Positions 54,179-64,000 of a stretch of DNA of 64,000 nt are shown in pieces (the first letter of the stretch is position 1; the number at the start of each line of letters is the position of its first letter). The notes under the pieces were generated by a model. The model was not told the origin of the DNA and searched no databases. It saw nothing but the letters and a program-made list of their open reading frames with translations. The translations under genes and the position numbers were made by a program. Location of the stretch: positions 1,178,001 to 1,242,000 of the forward strand of contig JAYJMM010000094.1 in the NCBI GenBank assembly GCA_037349105.1. Reading direction: 5' to 3'. This DNA is from Limnomonas spitsbergensis. Lineage: Eukaryota > Chlorophyta > Chlorophyceae > Chlamydomonadales.

Positions 54179-57100
54179 ACTCCCTCCGTATGCAGCCCTC
54201 CCCCCGTATGCAGCGCTCCCCCCATATACAGCCCCCCCCCCGTATGCAGCCCTCCACCCATATGCAGCCCTCTCCCCCGTATGCAGCGCTCCCCCCATAT
54301 GCAGCCCTCCCCCCCATATGCAGCGCTCCCCCCATATGCAGCACTCCCCCCCGTATGCAGCGCCCCCCCCGTATGCAGCCCTCCCCCCCATATGCAGCGC
54401 TCTCCCCATATGCAGCGCTCCCCCCATATGCAGCCCTCCCCCCATATGCAGCCCTCCCCCCCATATGCAGCGCTCCCCCCATATGCAGCGCTCACCCTGT
54501 ATGCAGCGCTCCCCCCATATGCAGCCCTCCCCCCCGTGTGCAGCGCTCCCCCCATATGCAGCGCTCCCCCCCGTATGCAGCGCCCCCCCCGTATGCAGCC
54601 CTCCCCCCCATATACAGCGCTCCCCCTATGTGCAGCGCTCCCCCCCATATGCAGCGCTCCCCCCATATGCAGCGCTCCCCCCGTATGCAGCCCTCCCCCC
54701 CATATGCTGCGCCCCCCCCCCATATGCAGGCCTCTCCCGGCGTTCAGTGCTCCCCCCGTATGCAGCGCTCACTCCGTATGTAGGGCTCTCCCCGTGTGCA
54801 GCGCTCACCCTGTATGCAGCGCTCCCCCCGTATGCAGCGCTCCCCCCATATGCAGCGCTCCCCCCGTATGCATCGCTCTCCCCGTATGCAGCGCTCACCC
54901 TGTATGCAGCGCTCCCCCTGTATGCATCGCTCCCCCCGTATGCAGCGCTCTCCCCGTATGCAGCGCTCACCCTGTATGCATCGCTCACCCTGTATGCAGC
55001 GCTCTCCCCGTATGCATCGCTCTCCCCGTATGCAGCGCTCCCCCCGTATGCAGCCCTCCCCCCCGTATGCAGCGCTCTCCCCGTATGCAGCGCTCACCCT
55101 GTATGCAGCCCTCCCCCCGTATGCAGTGCTCTCCCCGTATGCAGCGCTCCCCCCGTATGCAGCGCTCCCCCCGTATGCATCGCTCTCCCCATATGCAGCC
55201 CTCACCCCCGTATGCAGCGCTCCCCCCATATGCAGCGCTCCCCCCCGTATGCAGCGCCCCCCCCGTATGCAGCCCTCCCCCACATATGCAGCGCTCACCC
55301 CGTATGCAGCCCTCCCCCCCATATGCTGCGCCCCCCCCCCATATGCAGGCCTCTCCCCGCGTGCAGCGCTCCCCCCATATGCAGCGCTCACTCCGTATGT
55401 AGGGCTCTCCCCGTGTGCAGCGCTCACCCTGTATGCAGCGCTCCCCCCATATGCAGCCCTCCCCCCATATGCAGCCCTCCCCCCCATATGCAGCGCTCCC
55501 CCCATATGCAGCCCTCCCCCCCGTATGCAGCGCTCCCCCCATATGCAGCCCTCCCCCCCGTATGCAGCGCTCCCCCCATATGCAGCGCTCCCCCCCGTAT
55601 GCAGCGCCCCCCCCCGTATGCAGCCCTCCCCCCCATATGCAGCGCTCCCCCCATGTGCAGCGCTCCCCCCCATATGCAGCGCTCCCCCCGTATGCAGCGC
55701 TCCCCCCGTATGCATCGCTCTCCCCGTATGCAGCGCTCCCCCCGTATGCAGCCCTCCCCCCCGTATGCAGCGCTCTCCCCGTATGCAGCGCTCACCCTGT
55801 ATGCAGCCCTCCCCCCGTATGCAGTGCTCTCCCCGTATGCAGCGCTCCCCCCGTATGCAGCGCTCCCCCCGTATGCATCGCTCTCCCCATATGCAGCCCT
55901 CACCCCCGTATGCAGCGCTCCCCCCATATGCAGCGCTCCCCCCCGTATGCAGCGCCCCCCCCGTATGCAGCCCTCCCCCACATATGCAGCGCTCACCCCG
56001 TATGCAGCCCTCCCCCCCATATGCTGCGCCCCCCCCCATATGCAGGCCTCTCCCCGCGTGCAGCGCTCCCCCCATATGCAGCGCTCACTCCGTATGTAGG
56101 GCTCTCCCCGTGTGCAGCGCTCACCCTGTATGCAGCGCTCCCCCCATATGCAGCCCTCCCCCCATATGCAGCCCTCCCCCCCATATGCAGCGCTCCCCCC
56201 ATATGCAGCCCTCCCCCCCGTATGCAGCGCTCCCCCCATATGCAGCCCTCCCCCCCGTATGCAGCGCTCCCCCCATATGCAGCGCTCCCCCCCGTATGCA
56301 GCGCCCCCCCCGTATGCAGCCCTCCCCCCCATATGCAGCGCTCCCCCCATGTGCAGCGCTCCCCCCCATATGCAGCGCTCCCCCCGTATGCAGCGCTCCC
56401 CCCGTATGCAGCCCTCCCCCCATATGCAGCCCTCCCCCCCATATGCAGCGCTCCCCCCATATGCAGCCCTCCCCCCGTATGCAGCGCTCCCCCCATATGC
56501 AGCCCTCCCCCCCGTGTGCAGCGCTCCCCCCATATGCAGCGCTCCCCCCCGTATGCAGCGCCCCCCCCGTATGCAGCCCTCCCCCCCATATACAGCGCTC
56601 CCCCTATGTGCAGCGCTCCCCCCCATATGCAGCGCTCCCCCCATATGCAGCGCTCCCCCCGTATGCAGCCCTCCCCCCCATATGCTGCGCCCCCCCCCAT
56701 ATGCAGGCCTCTCCCGGCGTTCAGCGCTCCCCCCGTATGCAGTGCTCACTCCGTATGTAGGGCTCTCCCCGTGTGCAGCGCTCACCCTGTATGCAGCGCT
56801 CCCCCCGTATGCAGCGCTCCCCCCATATGCAGCGCTCCCCCCGTATGCATCGCTCTCCCCGTATGCAGCGCTCAACCTGTATGCAGCGCTCCCCCTGTAT
56901 GCATCGCTCCCCCCGTATGCAGCGCTCTCCCCGTATGCAGCGCTCACCCTGTATGCATCGCTCACCCTGTATGCAGCGCTCTCCCCGTATGCAGCGCTCT
57001 CCCCGTATGCAGCGCTCCCCCCGTATGCAGCCCTCCCCCCCGTATGCAGCGCTCTCCCCGTATGCAGCGCTCACCCTGTATGCAGCCCTCCCCCCGTATG

Positions 57101-58632
57101 CAGTGCTCTCCCCGTATGCAGCGCTCCCCCCGTATGCAGCGCTCCCCCCGTATGCATCGCTCTCCCCATATGCAGCCCTCACCCCCGTATGCAGCGCTCC
57201 CCCCATATGCAGCGCTCCCCCCCGTATGCAGCGCCCCCCCCGTATGCAGCCCTCCCCCCCATATGCAGCGCTCCCCCAATGTGCAGCGCTCCCCCCCATA
57301 TGCAGCGCTCCCCCCGTATGCAGCGCTCCCCCCGTATGCAGCCCTCCCCCCATATGCAGCCCTCCCCCCCATATGCAGCGCTCCCCCCATATGCAGCCCT
57401 CCCCCCCGTATGCAGCGCTCCCCCCATATGCAGCCCTCCCCCCGTATGCAGCGCTCCCCCCATATGCAGCCCTCCCCCCCGTGTGCAGCGCTCCCCCCAT
57501 ATGCAGCGCTCCCCCCCGTATGCAGCGCCCCCCCCCGTATGCAGCCCTCCCCCCCATATACAGCGCTCCCCCTATGTGCAGCGCTCCCCCCCATATGCAG
57601 CGCTCCCCCCATATGCAGCCCTCCCCCCATATGCAGCCCTCCCCCCCATATGCAGCGCTCCCCCCATATGCAGCCCTCCCCCCCGTATGCAGCGCTCCCC
57701 CCATATGCAGCCCTCCCCCCCGTGTGCAGCGCTCCCCCCATATGCAGCGCTCCCCCCCGTATGCAGCGCCCCCCCCCGTATGCAGCCCTCCCCCCATATG
57801 CAGCGCTCCCCCCATGTGCAGCGCTCCCCCCCATATGCAGCGCTCCCCCCGTATGCAGCGCTCCCCCCGTATGCAGCCCTCCCCCCCATATGCTGCACCC
57901 CCCCCCATATGCAGGCCTCTCCCCGCGTGCAGCGCTCCCCCCGTATGCAGCGCTCACTCCGTATGTAGGGCTCTCCCCGTGTGCAGCGCTCACCCTGTAT
58001 GCAGCGCTCCCCCCGTATGCAGCGCTCCCCCCATATGCAGCGCTCCCCCCGTATGCATCGCTCTCCCCGTATGCAGCGCTCACCCTGTATGCAGCGCTCC
58101 CCCCCTGTATGCATCGCTCCCCCCGTATGCAGCGCTCTCCCCGTATGCAGCGCTCACCCTGTATGCATCGCTCACCCTGTATGCAGCGCTCTCCCCGTAT
58201 GCAGCGCTCTCCCCGTATGTAGCGCTCCCCCCGTATGCAGCCCTCCCCCCCGTATGCAGCGCCCTCCCCGTATGCAGTGCTCCCCCCGTATGCAGCCCTC
58301 CCCCCGTATGCAGTGCTCTCCCCGTATGCAGCGCTCCCCCCGTATGCAGCGCTCCCCCCGTATGCATCGCTCTCCCCGTATGCAGCGCTCCCCCCGTAGA
58401 AATCGCTCCCCCCGTATGCAGCGCTCCCCCCATATGCATCGCTCTCCCCGTATGCAGCGCTCACCCTGTATGCAGCGCTCTCACCGTATGCATCGCTCCC
58501 CCCGTATGCATCGCTCCCCCCGTATGCAGCGCTCCCCCTGTATGCATTGCTCTCCCCGTATGCAGCGCTCTCCCTGTATGCAGCGCTCCCCCCATATGCA
58601 GCGCCCCCCCGTATGCAACGCCCCCCCCCTTG
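54179..58632. repeat. 18-bp minisatellite array (about 250 copies)
   Basis: Unit CAGCGCTCCCCCCGTATG with variants (ATATG, CAGCCCT, CATCGCT, CACCCTGTATG). Landmark units (TATGTAGGGCTCTCC at 54,778, 55,397, 56,094, 56,755 and 57,962) recur at 619, 697, 661 and 1,207 bp, showing higher-order blocks. As 18 is a multiple of three and stops are rare, frames up to 935 codons appear on both strands (hexapeptides like MQRSPR, VCSAPP, YAALPP). I regard these as artefacts. Confidence 0.95.
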
Positions 58633-59490
58633 TATGTAGCGGTACTGGGCAGCAGCTAGGGATGATGAGTTTTTTATTGCACCTGGTTTCCCAGCCAAAG
58701 ACCGCTGCCCATCCTGCCAAGACCATCGGGCTATTAGCACAAGGCCTGGACATCAAGTGAATTTTCTGTGGACAAGTATCCAGGCGACATGTTTTTCGTG
58801 AGGAAAGCTGACATTTAAGACAGCATGGGCCGTTTCCTATTGATGCCAGAAATCACCCATGAGAACTTCATCACCCAAGTGGCTGAGCAGTGCAACTCTA
58901 AGCTGCACCTTATTTGCACTCAAGTGGCAGACATGAGGCATCATGGCGCATGCCAACACAGCTGATCATAGAGGACGGCGCAGCGATCAGCAGCGTGACA
59001 CATGACACTGCCAACGGTGCTGGGCTGAGGGACACGGCCAACATGTCGAGGCTGCGCTGCATGTGTGCTTTCAGTGCCCTAGCGTAAAATACAGGCTGAG
59101 TCTGACCTGTGTGTTCTTGTTGTTTGTTGGGTGAACTTGCTATCCATTCTTTCGTCTTCTGCCATCTCTCTTGACCTTCCTAGCGTACTTTGGGTTTGCC
59201 GACGAGGCCGAGCTGCATTTCAGCATGGCCCAGAGGTGAACTGTCATTAACTACAAAATCCTCAGGGACAAGCAAGCACCTTGTCCGTGACTAGTTGTAT
59301 TTGTTTTGCTGGGAGTTTCAATCATGATATGAACTGGGAAATATCCGTATGGTGTAATATGTCAATTGCTTCACTGCAATTAGCAATGATACCTAGTAGT
59401 GAACCAACATCTTGTACATGATTATTGCACTCCAGCTGTTGCGAGTTAAGGACGGCCAAACATTTATTGTTTGGGTGCCATTGTTTCATT
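58633..59490. other. No gene recognised
   Basis: Contains a copy of the CATGGCCCAGAG dispersed repeat (59,185-59,262). Weak coding-like stretches are broken by stops in all frames. Confidence 0.4.
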
Positions 59491-60000
59491 ACACAGTCCG
59501 GACCCTGCTCAAAGCTCACCCGAGAGGCCTGGCCGAGGCATTTCTAGAGCACACGCAAGGCATCATGACTCAATTTCGAGCATCAGACTGTAAACAAACA
59601 TGTCACCATGCCAGGTTTTGGTGTCCGGACCCTGCTCACCCCCTCAAAGTCCCCCACCCGTGAGTCCACCAAATAGTCTGAAACCGAATCTACAGCACAA
59701 ACAAGGCATCATGACAATTTCCAGCATCAAAATGATTAAAAAAGTCACCAGGCCAGGTTTTGGTGTCCAGACCACGCTTAAAGCCCACCCGAGAGGCTTA
59801 GGCGAGGCACATCAAACCCAAAGTAGGTCCACCAAATAGCCTGAAATTACATGTCCAGCACAAACTAGGCATCATGACCCATTTCCCAGCATCGAAATGA
59901 TAGAATAAGTCACCAGGCCAGATTTTGATGTCCGGACCACGCTTGAAGCCCACCCGAGAGGCCTAGGCGAAGCACATCAGGCCAAAAGTAGGTCCACCCA
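59490..60000 (+). repeat. Degenerate 120-175-bp tandem repeat (about 4 copies)
   Basis: GTGTCCGGACC(C/A)(T/C)GCT...CACCCGAGAGGC...GGCATCATGAC recurs near 59,498, 59,630, 59,764 and 59,930. Confidence 0.7.
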
Positions 60001-60012
60001 GTTCTCTGAGCT

Positions 60013-60225
60013 TCAGCAGCTCTGCCTGGCCAACCCCTCCTGAACAGCAGGTGCACGCTGCTCAGGTTGCCCAGTCCTCTGAGCTGCAGCAGCTGGCTGC
60101 CTGGCCACCCCCTCCCGGTCAGCAGGTGCAAGCTCCTGATAAGCACCTAGGGCAGGGGCTGCTTGATCAACTTGCAGCTCAAATGCTTCCTCCTCTAAGC
60201 CCTCCCCTTGTGCCTGCAGGAATAA
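60013..60225 (-). CDS. Possible C-terminal exon, Gln/Ala-rich
   Basis: After a plausible acceptor (TCCTGCAG) the minus strand encodes AQGEGLEEEAFELQVDQAAP... with two ~24-residue internal repeats (EGVARQ / EGLARQ), ending with a stop. Could be a last exon of the neighbouring unrecognised gene; phase with it is unproven. Confidence 0.25.
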   Translation of the reverse strand, partial: LFLQAQGEGLEEEAFELQVDQAAPALGAYQELAPADREGVARQPAAAAQRTGQPEQRAPAVQEGLARQSC

Positions 60226-60349
60226 GTCATGATTCATGAGATATATAAATGATGAATCCTTGAGATACGAGGAACATGAATCAATGACTTAGGGAGATAC
60301 TATTTTGATCACGAAGAGAAACAACTTCCACGCTTGTGGAGTTGCAGCT

Positions 60350-61333
60350 TCAGCAGAGTTGCTGACAGAGGCTAAAAATACACAGAGATTCAGAGAAGTA
60401 TGGCTTCCTCTCAGGGTTCAAGGCAGGCAGGGATTCTCTCTTAAATGACAGTGGGATGATGTCCTTCCAGGATGAAGGGATAGGGTATTCCTCTGAACTT
60501 CCTTTATCAGCCTCTTGTGACGCTCTCGAGTAGATGTAGCCAACAGTGGCATCCTCTGCACAAGCATGGGAATTGAGCAATAATTAAGGTTACTGCTTTA
60601 TCATCATGCATTGCTGTGATATGAGAATGACAGTGAACACTGTGAGTATGATTGTTGCTTGCATGGAGCATGACCGCTGCATGCATGGAGCATGACTGCT
60701 GCATGCATTGAGCATGATTGCTGCATGCATGGAGCATGACTGCTGCGTGCATGGAGCATGATTGCGGCATGCATGGAGCAGCATGCAGATAAATCAATAC
60801 ACCTTGCATGCTGAAGGCTTACCAGGCCATGTTAGGATACAGACGTCTTTGAGCATGTCTGCAACAAGCTTCAGGTCTTTGGTGGAGTTTTCTGTTTTCA
60901 GTGTCAGCACAGGCTGCGCCCCAATTCGTTCTGAGAGCGTCTTGCTACGCCGCTGGTGAAGAGCCTCGAAAACGTTGCCGAATTCATGTAGGATTATCGG
61001 GTGCGTGCTTCCTCTTGAACTCGTCTAAAACCAGGGGACGCCAAGCCGGCTGATATTACTGGGCTTGAGAGTGTTGTTTCCATCCTTGTGGCTGATTCCT
61101 GAGAATATCAACATATAACAGTATATGGCGGGGTTTTCAGCTCTTTCTTTCATGGCAGTAATCTGATCGATAGCTCTGTTGATGATACAAATTGATTTAT
61201 AAGCGAAACTCGTCGCTGACACGACAGCAGTGTTCCTACACATGTGCTTATCAGTAACTAGTTCGGGATCCGCCCCTTTTTCATATTCAAAGGTTTGATC
61301 ATCGTCGGACAGGGTGGCATGAATACAGAACAA
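60350..61333 (-). pseudogene. Unrecognised split gene, one in-frame stop
   Basis: Exon 60,823-61,333 and exon 60,350-60,555 join in phase across a GTAAGC...TGTGCAG intron (TWP then EDATVGYIYSRASQE). The first part reads HATLSDDDQTFEYEKGADPE...AYKSICIINRAIDQIT; after a TAG (61,025-61,027) it goes on in the same frame with HPIILHEFGNVFEALHQRRS...LVADMLKDVCILTWP. Composition looks like a normal soluble protein, not low complexity. I recognise no family. The TAG may be a mutation, or a boundary I have mis-set. The 5' end runs into a dispersed repeat at 61,374, so the gene may be truncated or element-borne. Confidence 0.45.
60640..60790. repeat. ~22-bp CATGCATGGAGCATGA minisatellite
   Basis: Six or seven copies of GCTGCATGCATGGAGCATGA within the intron of the gene above, again with a CATGCATG core as in kinase intron 2. 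Confidence 0.85.
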
Positions 61334-61373
61334 TACTAACCCCTTTAAGAGTGGCTCAAAGCTATGAAAGGGA

Positions 61374-61487
61374 GCGCGTAAGGGGTGAAATGATTCACGC
61401 AGTACCTACAATTCGAAAGTCGTCTTGGCACTTCTCAAACCTTATAACACCCCTCTCAAAGTGGTTTATAAGTGGTTTTCCTAACTC
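61374..61487 (-). repeat. Dispersed repeat copy B (inverted with 51,791-51,906)
   Basis: See copy A; opposite orientation. Some similarity continues a little further on the side of the unrecognised gene. Confidence 0.75.
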
Positions 61488-61489
61488 AC

Positions 61490-62691
61490 TCACGAGGAGG
61501 GGTGTGTGACACGTGGGAGGGTGGGGTATCCCGATGAGGGATGGGGTTAAAGACCCCCGGATTCCGAGGGGACACTCGCTACCCCTAGTCCACTGCCCTG
61601 TGGAGTTGGAACACAGGGACACAGTGGCATGGAGAGCCAGGGATGGTGGGCAGGGGTGGTGCCATTTTTGGGCACATCCCCTCGTGGCAGTGGTTACACA
61701 ATTCCCCCCATCGAGTGTCCTTCGGCTTGGGGCCTCGGAGGAAACCCACCTCATGACCGCTGCTCAGGACAGTACCCTCACCAACTGTGCACATCCCCCA
61801 CCCACCCATCCCATCGAGTGCCCCTTTCCACCCTCCCCTACTTTGACGTGACCGTGTGCCCCCTGGGTTCCAACGACTCGTCGATTACTCATCCGTATCA
61901 GATTTGCCGTATCGAAACTGTGTTGACGTGTAGAGCCCGCCGGCCCGGTGTGTGGGGCCCATCTTATTCCACAAAGATCGGCGGTCACCGGAACATGTTC
62001 CGGTTGCGGTTTATTGCCACTGCGCTTTCCGATGACTCAGCTATATTTGCATACTTGCCCGGTGTACGCGTCTTTGCCTCGCGGCATATCCCTACTGGAA
62101 CCTCTGGTGCTCGCTCTGATGACCAACTGACCAAATGGTCAGTTTTGAGCATGCATGCTCAAAAAGGCTAGTCAGCCACGTGGGCGTCCACCTACCTGTG
62201 TTTGGAATCAAAAGGGAAGCTACAAGAAAGAAAGAAAGGGTACTGAAAAAAGGCTGAAAACGAAAGGAAGTCGGAATCCCAAGCCCTCGAGAGTATAGCC
62301 CTCATGCAAAAGCAAAGGCGTCCAAACCATTGATGTCCCACTCCCTACGGTACACTAAAATACGGTACTCGACCGTTGGTGTGAAGTCGTGAAGATGGTT
62401 CATTGGGCATCTGGCTACCGAGATTGCATCAATATGAGACTGTGAAAGGTACATAATTATTTCTTCTCATAACACCTTCTCCGCATGAAAGGGAATCACG
62501 CTTCCGGGGCGTGATAATCAAGTCAGTCCTGTAGAATAAGCCGATGCCGCGTATGCACAGTAGGAAGGACCCGCCTCTTGCTGAAGGGCACATTCTCAGC
62601 ACCTCCACCAAGGACTGATCCCGAGGTCACTGGGGTGAAAGTTCACACTTCAACTGTCCAGCTCTGTGCCTTCACCGCGACAGTCCACACT
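61490..62691. other. No gene recognised
   Basis: Short open frames only. A copy of the AAAAAGGCT...CACGTGGGCGTCCA dispersed motif lies at about 62,158-62,195; relatives are at 16,005-16,036 and about 31,620-31,655. The right end probably holds the 3' UTR of the SPT2-like gene. Confidence 0.4.
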
Positions 62692-64000
62692 TTAATCATC
62701 CAGGAACCGGTCTGACCCGCCCTTTTTCGTGCTCTTGCGCTTCGTCTTGTCCTCCGCTCGTTTCCGCTCCAAAATCTCCTCCCGCTCGTCCTCGGCCCGG
62801 CCTGAGGCAGCATTCAGGTCATTATGCCACCGCTTAGTGCAGGAATCAGGAGCTGTAGGCTACAGCTACAATTCAGCTACATCAAGACCTGTGACAGGCC
62901 TCGTTTGGCGAGCCCTGTTGTAAGGGCAACGACCACCGGCCGCTTTTGGTTTGGTTCCATGAATCAGTCCGACTAGCATGCACCCGTCTGCCATGCATTT
63001 ATGAATGCCTGTACGTCTGCATGTGTTGACACATCCGGGTAGAGTGCACGGACACAGCGTGGGGCTCAAGTGAATCCATTTGATATTTTGATGCTTCGTC
63101 TCATAGCTCGCAGCCTTTAAGCTACTTACCGGCTACGTGTCAGGCTGTCCGCTAAATGATAGCTTGACACATAGCAGGCTGTCAGTAAGCCTGTGTCCAA
63201 TGTACACTGCCTGCCACTCACCCATTCGTGCACTCCGCTTCTCCTCAGCCTCCACCTCCCTCCAGCCAGCAACCATGCTCCGGTCATCGCCCTCGTCTAT
63301 GCCTTGGAACCTGGCAGAGGGACAGCGGCAGACAACAGGGCAGTAAATGACGACCGGTACATGAGATCATGCTGTTAAGCAGGAGTAGCAGATGACAGGT
63401 CAGGGACTTTTTTTTATGGGTTTGAACCCTTTACCCCGTCCCCAGCCACACGCACTTGCGCGGGTCATATCCGGTCAGCCGCCTCATCTCCCGCCTCCAG
63501 TCCTCCTCCGCCTCCTCCTCCTCGTCTTCAACAATGAAGCCGGCATCGCTATCCTCCTCGCTCTCATCGTCCGCCGGGTGTCGGTAAGCGCCCGGCCGCT
63601 GCTGAGCCGGTTTCGGGTAGAAGCTGCCTCGCTGGACAGCGCCCAGCCGAGAAGCGGGCGCCGGCCGCGCCGCCCGCGGCGCACCTGCATAGCTGCTACT
63701 CGCGCCCGGTCCACGTCCACCGGGGGAGGGACCCTGGGGCCGCGGCCCTCCGGCACCCCGCCCGGCGGAGGCACCGGGCCGCTGCTGGGTGGCGGATTTT
63801 CCATTTGGGCCCGCTGTCAAGCCACGATGCTGTGCCGCCGGGGGACCACCGTGGGCCATGGTGCTGGTGCGCTGGCCAGGCCCCGCGCCCCCTGTTAACC
63901 GTGGACCCGGCGCTCCCGTCCCGTTCCGAGTGGCCTGATGTCCATTGGCAGGCGGGGGACGCCCTGGCGGGCCGCCCGGTCGCCCCCCTGCACCTTGGGG
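62692..64000 (-). CDS. SPT2-family chromatin protein (C-terminal part)
   Basis: Three exons in phase: beyond 64,000 to 63,456; 63,310-63,222; 62,801-62,692, ending DRFLDD and TAA. The first exon is Gly/Pro/Arg-rich, then acidic DDESEEDSDAGFIVEDEEEE followed by DWRREMRRLTGYDPRK. Exon 2 gives FQGIDEGDDRSMVAGWREVE and EAEEKRSARMG; exon 3 gives RAEDEREEILERKRAEDKTK. The order acidic FIV-DEEEE, GYDPRKF, then DDRSM...EEKRSA...ED matches the conserved C-terminal domain of SPT2 proteins, which bind histones H3-H4 and act in transcription elongation and chromatin maintenance. Introns begin GTGCGT and GTGAGT. The N-terminal end is outside the window. It is the most conventional gene here. Confidence 0.85.

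Noticed and set aside
54045..58760. Several Pro-rich and Gly-rich proteins of 180-935 codons on both strands
   Set aside because: All arise from the 18-bp and 43-bp repeats; overlapping frames on both strands with no start context or domain.
63392..63898. Plus-strand 168-codon frame at the right edge
   Set aside because: Antisense of the SPT2-like exon, whose sense frame matches conserved motifs and splices in phase.

Overview
The window looks like nuclear DNA of a green alga, probably a GC-rich chlorophyte (inference; species not determined). Genes are split by many short GT-AG introns, TTTAGGG-type telomere-like motifs occur internally, minisatellites are abundant, and the mobile elements (a Ty3/gypsy-like retrotransposon with CCHC Gag, a BED/hAT transposon) are of kinds usual in algae and plants. 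Nothing looks prokaryotic.

Layout. (1) 1-13.6 kb, minus strand: a very large Ty3/gypsy-like retrotransposon cut by the left window edge. It has a 2,701-codon Gag/protease frame and, in the +1 frame, a Pol frame with reverse transcriptase, RNase H and then the start of a cytosine-5 DNA methyltransferase-like domain (motifs I and IV visible) that runs off the window. (2) 13.6-20.8 kb, plus strand: a second, decayed element of the same general kind, head-to-head with the first, whose gag is interrupted by a 3.9-kb hAT transposon with 19-bp terminal inverted repeats and a mutated three-exon transposase. (3) 20.8-29.4 kb: about 300 copies of a 28-bp satellite. (4) 29.4-31.5 kb: a decayed duplicate of two exons of the neighbouring kinase gene plus a 23-bp satellite. 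(5) 31.5-35.9 kb: intergenic. (6) 35.96-51.3 kb, minus strand: one protein kinase gene that I could assemble exon by exon (13 exons, all phases compatible, 650 residues, all main kinase motifs). Its introns contain the 23-bp and 28-bp satellites and many tandem partial copies of its own exon edges. (7) 52.7-58.6 kb: 43-bp and 18-bp minisatellites that create long meaningless open frames on both strands. (8) 60.3-61.3 kb, minus: an unrecognised split gene or pseudogene. (9) 62.7-64.0 kb, minus: the 3' half of an SPT2-family chromatin protein gene, continuing past the right edge.

The two observations I rate highest are the cytosine methyltransferase-like domain inside the retrotransposon Pol frame, and the kinase gene in which exon edges with their splice sites have been repeatedly copied into the adjacent introns, next to satellites whose sense-strand units themselves carry CAG|GT splice-like junctions.
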